Source: Bacillus bingmayongensis
GTDB lineage: Bacteria; Bacillota; Bacilli; Bacillales; Bacillaceae_G
Length of the DNA stretch: 64,000 bases
Reading direction: 5' to 3'
Assembly (NCBI RefSeq): GCF_000299035.1
Contig: NZ_AKCS01000013.1
Span: 1-64,000 of the forward strand
A model generated the notes under the pieces. It saw only the letters and a program-made list of their open reading frames with translations, had not been told where the DNA came from and ran no database searches. Below are positions 57,923-64,000 of the stretch, piece by piece (positions within the stretch are counted from its first letter, which is position 1; each line of letters opens with the position of its first letter). The translations under genes and the position numbers were made by a program.

Positions 57923-59794
57923 ATGCTACACCGTAAAAGACTATCTATAGCAGGAGTCATGAGACATTCCTTTCAGACAGTACAATTTGCTTTTTGGAAT
58001 GTACTGGTGTTTCAGCTCGTTTATAAGTTAATAGCGGCTATTGTATTTATACCGCTATTCGGTATGATTTTTAATAAATTATTATACTGGGGTGGCTATG
58101 CAAATGCGACAAATGATGAATTGCTAGCTTTTTTGAAAACACCGTATGGCATCGCAGCTATTTTAATTTTATCGATATTGGCACTTTTTCTTATTTTTAC
58201 GGAGTTCGCGGTGCTTATTATTATTTCGTATTTTGCACATAAAAGGCAAAAGGTGAGATTGCGTCCGATTTTGTATAAAACAGTAACGTACTTACCTTCT
58301 CTGTTTACATATTGCTTACCTGGATTTGTTTTGTATGCGGTTGTATTGTTACCGCTTTTAAGCATGGGGTATAGATCTGCATTAATCCCAGAAATTCAAA
58401 TTCCAAATTTTATTACAGGGGAATTGTTTAAAACGACAATGGGACAAGTAGGTTACTATACTTTCTTCGCTGTAGTTGTATATTTGAATCTTCGGTGGAT
58501 TTTCACTTTACCTATTATTGTTTTAGAAGAAAAACCATTTCGTACGGCTGCACGTAAAAGTGCAAATTTGGTAAAAGAAAATTTCTTTAAAGTGTTGCTT
58601 TTTTTAGTCGGCTTTTTTATATCAATAGGAATCGTGTTTATTTTATTTATGGGTGTGTACTTATTGTTTTTATGGGGTGTGTATGAATTTACGAATCCAA
58701 AAGGAACATTTGCCCTATTAGCAGAATCTACTCTATCTGTATTTTTGACGAGTACATTATATTTATTTAGTTTTATTGTGACTCCGTTTTATATTATGGC
58801 ATTGACAAGACTATATTTACAAAAGGTTTCAGTCGAAGATGTTTTATTAGAAGAAGGCTTAGATTATTCCAAAACAAAAGCAGATAAATGTTTCTTTAAA
58901 AAGCATCGTTTGAAATTTATAGGTGTTTACATTGTTGGTGTGTTCACAGTTGGTATGGTGGTTGCGTTCATTGTAACGTTTATTTCGAATTCATATAAAG
59001 AGCCAGTTATTATGGCGCATCGTGGATATGTTTCCAAAGGAGTAGAGAATACGAAAGAGGCTGTACAAGGTGCGATTGATGCAAAAGCAGATTATGCTGA
59101 AATTGATGTGTTGCAAACAAAAGATGGTGAATTGGCAGTAATACATGATTTAAAATTAAAGCGTCTTGCTGATGCGAATGTACAAGTATCAGATTTGACG
59201 ATGGATGAGCTTCAAAAACTGACTCTTAGTCAAGATGGATTCACGGGAAAAATTAGTACCCTTGATGAAATTATTAAGCTTGCGAAAAATAAGATAAAAC
59301 TTAATATAGAAGTGAAGCTGCATGGAAATGAAAAAGGGTTTGTAAAGAAAGTATTAAAAACGATTAAGGACAATGACTTTGAAAAGCAATGTGTAATTCA
59401 AACATTACACTATCCGCTCATTAAAGAATTTAAGCGTGCAAATCCAGACATAAAGGTAGGATATATATTATATGCAAGCAGGGCAAATTTAAAATATGTT
59501 CAAGCCGATTTCTATGTGGCAGAAGAATATATGTTAAATAAACGCTTAGTAAAAGCAGCACGAAAGTTAGACAAACCAATTTATGTATGGACTGTAAATG
59601 ATATGGAAAGCTTAAAGAAATATTATAAGCTCAATGTCGATGGGGTTATTACAGACTATCCTGAGGATGCACAAGAAACGATTAAGATGATGAAAGAGCA
59701 AGAAGAAAGTGAAACGGATATGTTTGATAAGATTACAGAGACAACGGAAGATTTATTTTCTAAATTATTTATAAGTTATCCAGCTGCCGGTTAA
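57923..59794 (+). CDS. Membrane glycerophosphodiester phosphodiesterase
   Basis: This 623-residue protein has an N-terminal GDPD membrane domain with about seven to eight transmembrane helices (residues 1-350). A GDPD catalytic TIM-barrel follows (about 365-600): VIMAHRGYVSKGVENT has the catalytic His, and YAEIDVLQTKDGELAVIHD has Glu, Asp and the second His. The last barrel strand is YVWTVNDMESLKKYYKLNVD, then GVITDYP. It cleaves glycerophosphodiesters to glycerol-3-phosphate, which could feed the ugp importer encoded 25 kb away. I chose the ATG at 57923 because GGAGGAATTT precedes it; the TTG at 57911 is part of that site. Confidence 0.92.
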   Translation: MLHRKRLSIAGVMRHSFQTVQFAFWNVLVFQLVYKLIAAIVFIPLFGMIFNKLLYWGGYANATNDELLAFLKTPYGIAAILILSILALFLIFTEFAVLIIISYFAHKRQKVRLRPILYKTVTYLPSLFTYCLPGFVLYAVVLLPLLSMGYRSALIPEIQIPNFITGELFKTTMGQVGYYTFFAVVVYLNLRWIFTLPIIVLEEKPFRTAARKSANLVKENFFKVLLFLVGFFISIGIVFILFMGVYLLFLWGVYEFTNPKGTFALLAESTLSVFLTSTLYLFSFIVTPFYIMALTRLYLQKVSVEDVLLEEGLDYSKTKADKCFFKKHRLKFIGVYIVGVFTVGMVVAFIVTFISNSYKEPVIMAHRGYVSKGVENTKEAVQGAIDAKADYAEIDVLQTKDGELAVIHDLKLKRLADANVQVSDLTMDELQKLTLSQDGFTGKISTLDEIIKLAKNKIKLNIEVKLHGNEKGFVKKVLKTIKDNDFEKQCVIQTLHYPLIKEFKRANPDIKVGYILYASRANLKYVQADFYVAEEYMLNKRLVKAARKLDKPIYVWTVNDMESLKKYYKLNVDGVITDYPEDAQETIKMMKEQEESETDMFDKITETTEDLFSKLFISYPAAG

Positions 59795-59816
59795 ATATCG
59801 GTGGCTGTTTTTTTAC

Positions 59817-60013
59817 TATATAAGTACAAATTGAAAAAACTGATATAAAATCTAATCTTTAGGTGGGAGAGAGCATCCGGCCATGCATAGAAGCGGTCAG
59901 ATCCTTTTCCTGCCCTATGCCAAGTTAAAACAAAGAGAGAAAACGAGTGCAGGTCCCCTTTTGTTCTTTATAGCAGCGACTTATATGCCTGCAAATCAAA
60001 ATGGATTTATATA
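59817..60013 (-). repeat. MITE-like repeat, copy C (197 bp), uninterrupted
   Basis: Reverse orientation. Ends are TATATAAGTACAAATTG and its near complement, TTTATATA at 60006-60013. It preserves the empty bcr1 target (TTTAT at 59967-59971) used in copy B. No coding capacity. Confidence 0.8.
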
Positions 60014-60243
60014 AAAAGAATATAGTTCTAAAATATTATAGGGAATAGGAAGTGTATATGTATGCGTTTTGGGTGGATTTCCCACATTGTTATATTATTG
60101 TCAAATAATAAATGGTTAATGTGTAGTTTTCATGGTTATAATAAAAATAGAATGATAGATAATAAAAAAACACAACCACCCCTTATAAAATAAAGTTCTC
60201 TATATTTACACTATTCCAAATATATAAACTTTTTTAATTTGGT
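60014..60243. other. Intergenic region before the ald promoter
   Basis: AT-rich; no ORF, repeat or RNA that I can support. Confidence 0.4.
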
Positions 60244-60274
60244 ATGTTAGCGTTTTCATAACTTTGAAGTTATG
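60244..60274 (+). promoter_or_regulatory. cre-like site and palindrome upstream of ald
   Basis: ATGTTAGCGTTTTCAT (60244-60259) fits the CcpA consensus except one base. It overlaps a perfect palindrome CATAACTT-TG-AAGTTATG (60257-60274), a candidate operator for the alanine-responsive activator of ald. The ATG is 85 bases downstream. Confidence 0.5.
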
Positions 60275-60358
60275 CTAGAATAAGGACATAAGTTATTAAT
60301 TATTATAAAAAGAAAAAAGAATTCCTTTTTTCTGTTAATTATAAGGGGGCATTTCATT

Positions 60359-61492
60359 ATGCTTATTGGGGTACCAACAGAAATTAAAAACAACGAAAAC
60401 CGTGTGGCAATGACACCAGCTGGTGTTGTACATTTAGTTCGTAACAACCACGAAGTATTTATTCAAAAGGGTGCAGGTTTAGGATCTGGCTTTACAGATG
60501 CTGAGTATGTTGAAGCAGGAGCAAAAATTGTTGATACAGCTGAAGAAGCTTGGAACATGGACATGGTAATGAAAGTTAAGGAACCAATTGAAAGCGAATA
60601 CAAACACTTCAGCGAAGGTTTAATTCTATTCACATATTTACACTTAGCTCCAGAACCAGAATTAACAAAAGCATTAATTGAAAAGAAAGTTGTTTCTATC
60701 GCTTATGAAACAGTACAATTAGAAAACCGTTCTTTACCATTACTTGCACCTATGAGTGAAGTAGCTGGTCGTATGGCAGCACAAATCGGTGCGCAATTCC
60801 TTGAGAAAAACAAAGGCGGTAAAGGTATCTTATTAGCAGGCGTTCCAGGGGTAAAACGTGGTAAAGTAACAATTATCGGTGGTGGACAAGCTGGTACAAA
60901 TGCTGCTAAAATTGCAGTTGGACTAGGTGCGGATGTAACAATCATCGACTTAAGTGCAGAACGTCTTCGTCAATTAGATGACATTTTCGGTAACCAAGTG
61001 AAAACTTTAATGTCTAACCCATACAATATTGCAGAAGCTGTAAAAGAATCTGATCTTGTAATCGGTGCGGTATTAATTCCAGGTGCAAAAGCGCCAAAAC
61101 TTGTAACAGAAGAAATGATTAAATCAATGGAACCAGGTTCTGTTGTAGTTGATATCGCAATTGACCAAGGTGGTATTTTCGAAACAACTGACCGCATTAC
61201 AACTCATGATAACCCAACTTATGAAAAACACGGCGTTGTTCATTATGCAGTTGCAAACATGCCTGGTGCGGTTCCACGTACATCAACTCTTGCATTAACA
61301 AACGTAACAGTACCATATGCAGTGCAAATTGCAAACAAAGGTTACAAACAAGCTTGCCTAGGCAATTCTGCATTATTAAAAGGTATTAACACATTAGACG
61401 GTTATGTAACATTCGAAGCAGTTGCAGAAGCTCACGGTGTAGAATACAAAGGTGCAAAAGAATTATTAGAAGCAGAAACTGTATCTTGCTAA
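60359..61492 (+). CDS. ald: Alanine dehydrogenase
   Basis: This 377-residue cytosolic enzyme interconverts L-alanine and pyruvate plus ammonia with NAD. The N-terminal signature is [20 protein letters not shown] (Arg15 region). Conserved [11 protein letters not shown] holds the catalytic Lys, and [11 protein letters not shown] the catalytic His. The NAD site is [20 protein letters not shown]. In Bacillus it supports growth on alanine and normal sporulation and germination. Codon use is unusually even and C-rich at third positions (AAC, TTC), typical of a highly expressed gene. AAGGGGGCATTTCATT precedes the ATG. Confidence 0.96.
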   Translation: MLIGVPTEIKNNENRVAMTPAGVVHLVRNNHEVFIQKGAGLGSGFTDAEYVEAGAKIVDTAEEAWNMDMVMKVKEPIESEYKHFSEGLILFTYLHLAPEPELTKALIEKKVVSIAYETVQLENRSLPLLAPMSEVAGRMAAQIGAQFLEKNKGGKGILLAGVPGVKRGKVTIIGGGQAGTNAAKIAVGLGADVTIIDLSAERLRQLDDIFGNQVKTLMSNPYNIAEAVKESDLVIGAVLIPGAKAPKLVTEEMIKSMEPGSVVVDIAIDQGGIFETTDRITTHDNPTYEKHGVVHYAVANMPGAVPRTSTLALTNVTVPYAVQIANKGYKQACLGNSALLKGINTLDGYVTFEAVAEAHGVEYKGAKELLEAETVSC

Positions 61493-61547
61493 TTGAAGCA
61501 TAATACAAAATAAAAATCGAACAATATTTAATACAACATGATAAGAG

Positions 61548-61578
61548 CTAAGAGAGAAGACCTCTTAGCTCTTCTTAG
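61548..61578 (+). terminator. Hairpin between ald and the permease gene
   Basis: AAGAGCTAAGAG / CTCTTAGCTCTT with loop AGAAGAC has a weak T tract (CTTAGT). It is a possible partial terminator allowing some read-through into the permease gene. Confidence 0.65.
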
Positions 61579-61596
61579 TAAAAGGGGGCATACATC

Positions 61597-63012
61597 GTGG
61601 CCAACCTATTTAAAAAGAAATCCGTTACGCAATTGTTAGGGGAAAGTAAAAGTAAGACTTTGTCTAAAACTTTAGGGGCATTCGACCTAACAATGCTAGG
61701 GATTGGTGCGATAATCGGTACAGGAGTTCTTGTATTAACTGGATTAGTAGCAGCAAGAGATGCTGGTCCAGCAGTTATTTTCTCATTTATGATTGCAGCA
61801 ATTGTTTGTGGATTTGCGGCATTATGTTACGCAGAAGTTGCTTCGACACTTCCCGTCTCAGGTAGTGTATACACATATTCTTATGCAACAATTGGTGAGT
61901 TTGTAGCCCATTTAATGGGATGGACGTTACTATCGGTATACGTTGTAACAACGGCAGCAGTAGCTGGTGGATGGACAGGCTATTTCCATAAATTGGTGAG
62001 TGGATTTGGGTTAGAAATTCCAAAGGCACTGTTAACGATTCCATCACAAGGTGGTATTGTGAACTTGCCAGCAGTGATTATTACACTAGTGTTAACATTG
62101 CTATTATCGCGTGGTACGAAAGAGAGTAAACGTGTGAATAATGCAATGGTATTAATCAAAATTGGTATTGTTGTCCTATTCCTTGCGGTCGGTGTATTCT
62201 ATGTGAAACCAGAAAACTGGATTCCATTTGCACCATATGGCTTAAGTGGAGTCTTTGCTGGAGGAGCAGCTGTATTCTTTGCTTTCTTAGGTTTCGATGC
62301 ATTAGCAACTTCAGCAGAAGAAGTGAAAAATCCACAGCGTGATTTACCAATTGGTATTATTGCCTCATTAATCATTTGTACAATCATTTATGTTGCAGTT
62401 TGTCTTGTGATGACGGGTATGGTTTCCTATAAGGAATTAGATGTACCTGAAGCAATGGCTTATGTATTAGAAGTTGTTGGACAAGATAAAGTGGCTGGTG
62501 TAATTGCTGTCGGAGCCGTAATTGGTATTATGGCTGTAATTTTTGCTTATATTTACGCAACAACACGTGTATTCTTTGCAATGAGTCGTGACGGTTTATT
62601 GCCAGAATCTTTTGCGAAAATTAACAAGAAGACAGAAGCACCAACGTTCTCAACTTGGTTAACAGGAATTGGTAGTGCTTTAATTGCTGGATTTATCGAT
62701 TTAAAAGAATTGTCAAATTTAGCGAATATTGGAGCGTTACTAACATTTGCGATGGTTGGTGTATCGGTTATCATCCTTCGTAAAACACATCCGAAATTAC
62801 AGCGCGGATTTATGGTGCCACTTGTACCAATTTTACCGATCATTTCAATCGTATGTTGTCTATTCTTAATGGTAAACTTACCGTTAACAACATGGATGTA
62901 CTTCGGTGCTTGGTTAGCAATTGGAGTAGTTGTATACTTTGTTTATTCGAAAAAACACAGTCATCTAAAAGAAGATGGAAGTTCGCAAGATAGCTTGGAA
63001 GAAGCTAATTAA
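61597..63012 (+). CDS. APC-family amino acid permease
   Basis: This 471-residue membrane transporter with 12 transmembrane segments is in the cationic amino acid/YfnA-like branch of the APC family. The first helix has the unwound substrate motif GIGAIIGTGVLVLTG (about 36-50). FFAFLGFDALATSAEEVKNP (about 228-247) is the conserved helix 6 region. Being directly after ald, alanine or another neutral amino acid is a fair guess, but the substrate is not readable from sequence. It starts with GTG at 61597, 8 bases after AAAGGGGG. Confidence 0.92.
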   Translation: MANLFKKKSVTQLLGESKSKTLSKTLGAFDLTMLGIGAIIGTGVLVLTGLVAARDAGPAVIFSFMIAAIVCGFAALCYAEVASTLPVSGSVYTYSYATIGEFVAHLMGWTLLSVYVVTTAAVAGGWTGYFHKLVSGFGLEIPKALLTIPSQGGIVNLPAVIITLVLTLLLSRGTKESKRVNNAMVLIKIGIVVLFLAVGVFYVKPENWIPFAPYGLSGVFAGGAAVFFAFLGFDALATSAEEVKNPQRDLPIGIIASLIICTIIYVAVCLVMTGMVSYKELDVPEAMAYVLEVVGQDKVAGVIAVGAVIGIMAVIFAYIYATTRVFFAMSRDGLLPESFAKINKKTEAPTFSTWLTGIGSALIAGFIDLKELSNLANIGALLTFAMVGVSVIILRKTHPKLQRGFMVPLVPILPIISIVCCLFLMVNLPLTTWMYFGAWLAIGVVVYFVYSKKHSHLKEDGSSQDSLEEAN

Positions 63013-63031
63013 GGGGATATAATGAATTGTA

Positions 63032-63073
63032 AGCCTTGTGCGCCTAGGGAGCGCACAAGGCTTTTTCTTTTGC
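63032..63073 (+). terminator. Terminator of the permease gene
   Basis: The stem AGCCTTGTGCGC / GCGCACAAGGCT is followed by TTTTCTTTT. Confidence 0.93.
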
Positions 63074-63137
63074 GCAGAGGAGGAAAAATTAGCATTGTAT
63101 AGAATTTGTATGTTGAAATATTTAAAGGGGTGAAACA

Positions 63138-63191
63138 ATGGTCGTAAAAAATGAATTAAAAATCGTTGTTGATGCAGTGAGAACTGAATAA
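63138..63191 (+). CDS. 17-residue peptide candidate
   Basis: This very short ORF (MVVKNELKIVVDAVRTE) has an excellent ribosome binding site, AAAGGGGTGAAACA, and is followed 10 bases later by a terminator-like hairpin. The position of both signals suggests that a short transcript is translated. The peptide could have hydrophobic and charged faces. No family is recognised, and it may be chance. Confidence 0.4.
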   Translation: MVVKNELKIVVDAVRTE

Positions 63192-63199
63192 ATTAAAAA

Positions 63200-63242
63200 G
63201 GGGTATATGAAAGGGTGAAAACCTTCGTATATCTCTTTTTTG
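63200..63242 (+). terminator. Terminator after the 17-residue ORF
   Basis: GGGTATATGAAAGG / CCTTCGTATATCTC pairs with G-T and one mismatch, and is followed by T6. Confidence 0.75.
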
Positions 63243-63327
63243 TATGAAGAATATAGCGGATGTGGAGAATAAGTTATATGTTTTTTAAATGTGAATAAAA
63301 TGTTCGGAAAATTTAGTGCGGATTTTA

Positions 63328-63390
63328 TTGACACATATGAATGGGTGCTCATATAATAAAAGTATAAGATATATGAATGATTGTTCATAT
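63328..63390 (+). promoter_or_regulatory. cadC promoter with two ArsR/SmtB-type operators
   Basis: The -35 is TTGACA (63328-63333) and the -10 is TATAAT (63352-63357), with an 18-bp spacer. Operator 1, ATATGAATGGGTGCTCATAT (63335-63354), lies across the spacer. Operator 2, ATATGAATGATTGTTCATAT (63371-63390), lies at the start of the transcript. Both have ATATGA/TCATAT arms of the SmtB/CadC kind, so the downstream repressor should bind and release with metal. Confidence 0.8.
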
Positions 63391-63414
63391 GTTCAAATAA
63401 AGAGGTGAGCTATA

Positions 63415-63792
63415 ATGGCTGAAAATAAAGTAGAAGCATGCCAAGAAGCATGTTCTCAAACAATTATCCATGAAGAAGTTGTTGATCAAGTAAAACAAAC
63501 AATTCCAGATGACGAAAGTTTAAGCAAAGTAGCAGAGTTATTTAAAGTATTAGGTGATCGTACGCGTACACGTATTTTACACGCACTATTTGAAGCGGAA
63601 ATGTGTGTATGTGACTTAGCTTATTTACTCGGTATGACACAATCCTCTATTTCACATCAGCTTCGTGTATTAAAACAAGCAAAACTTGTGAAAAACCGTA
63701 AAGAGGGAAAGGTTGTTTATTATTCATTAGCTGACCATCACGTAATTCATATCTTTGAGCAAGCATTTGAACATGTAAATGAGGAAGAATAG
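63415..63792 (+). CDS. cadC: ArsR/SmtB-family metal-sensing repressor, CadC-like
   Basis: This 125-residue winged-helix repressor has N-terminal cysteines in ACQEACSQ-like context (about 9 and 13) and the metal-binding CVCD in EAEMCVCDLAYLLG (about 58-61). The recognition helix is MTQSSISHQLRVLKQA. A C-terminal alpha-5 site (DHHVIHIFEQAFEH) could hold zinc. This is the CadC pattern, sensing Cd, Pb and Zn. It sits 27 bases before a P-type ATPase gene and behind two matching operators, so it most likely represses both genes until metal binds. Confidence 0.92.
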   Translation: MAENKVEACQEACSQTIIHEEVVDQVKQTIPDDESLSKVAELFKVLGDRTRTRILHALFEAEMCVCDLAYLLGMTQSSISHQLRVLKQAKLVKNRKEGKVVYYSLADHHVIHIFEQAFEHVNEEE

Positions 63793-63819
63793 AAAAGAAA
63801 AGCGCAAGGAGGGAGAACG

Positions 63820-64000
63820 ATGGCAGAAGCACTAGTGAAACGGAAACTTGTGTTAGAAGGATTAGATTGTGCGAACTGTGCGATAAAAATTGAAAAAGGC
63901 GTTGGGGGATTAGAGGGTGTCTCCTCTTGTTCTGTGAACTTCGCAACAAAGACAATGACTTTAGAAACAGAGAAAAATCGAGAGAATAACGTTGTTACTG
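63820..64000 (+). CDS. cadA: Heavy-metal P-type ATPase CadA/ZntA, N-terminal part
   Basis: Only the first 60 codons are in the window. They encode a heavy-metal-associated domain: RKLVLEGLDCANCAIKIEKG with metal ligands Cys17 and Cys20, then GGLEGVSSCSVNFATKTMTL. With cadC just upstream this is a cadmium/zinc/lead-exporting ATPase. AAGGAGGGAGAACG precedes the ATG. The transmembrane and catalytic domains are beyond the right edge. Confidence 0.88.
   Translation, partial: MAEALVKRKLVLEGLDCANCAIKIEKGVGGLEGVSSCSVNFATKTMTLETEKNRENNVVT

Overview
The window is chromosomal DNA of a Bacillus cereus group organism (cereus/thuringiensis/anthracis type). The signs are low G+C, strong GGAGG-type ribosome binding sites, the yhbA-yhbB-cspR...prkA-yhbH gene order known from Bacillus, a ColA-type collagenase behind a near-consensus PlcR box, and several copies of the group-specific short repeat bcr1 flanked by TTTAT.

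Layout. 1-923: tail of an rRNA operon (5S 3' end plus eight tRNAs, Val-Tyr-Trp-His-Gln-Gly-Cys-Leu). 988-8845: housekeeping genes (YebC/YeeI-type factor, Nudix hydrolase, monofunctional transglycosylase, BdbD-like oxidoreductase, tRNA-Gly, QueG, YhbB amidase, TrmL) and a 31-codon peptide gene. 9107-12861: sporulation-associated PrkA and YhbH. 12929-13419: a wrecked amino-acid-binding lipoprotein gene carrying a bcr1. 13500-21361: BCCT transporter, collagenase, NfeD/flotillin pair, EcsC protein. 21612-29624: ankyrin proteins and a citrate module (CitST-like two-component system, AbrB-family membrane protein, CitM with a perfect cre site). 29742-34676: bcr1, three PhoP-box repeats, a glpP remnant and the ugpCAEB glycerol-3-phosphate importer. 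34797-39142: a two-component system whose upstream element recurs before a secreted repeat protein and a C39-like cysteine protease. 39209-45000: malate module (MalKR, MaeN, malic enzyme). 45005-54000: lipoprotein, DMT exporter with divergent MocR regulator, twin GNAT acetyltransferases, a second OmpR-type two-component system, small peptide genes and repeats. 53175-57720: FdhD, formate dehydrogenase and its DUF1641 partner. 57923-64000: membrane GDPD, alanine dehydrogenase, amino acid permease, and a CadC-CadA metal-efflux pair cut by the window end.

The most unusual content is between genes. A cassette of about 270-330 bp occurs three times (39209-39487, 44725-44999, 51577-51905), with a decayed fourth copy (34678-34765). 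Each intact cassette encodes, on the minus strand, a homologous 27-residue hydrophobic peptide behind a conserved TATACT -10 element and a distal TTACA-N4-TGTAA inverted repeat. The cores of similar inverted repeats also lie upstream of the transglycosylase and BdbD-like genes. I do not recognise the peptide family. A MITE-like repeat of about 195 bp occurs three times. One copy is split by a bcr1, and another copy preserves the unoccupied target, which shows the 5-bp ATAAA/TTTAT duplication directly. A branched RNA-like leader precedes a 39-residue membrane peptide gene at 51217-51437.
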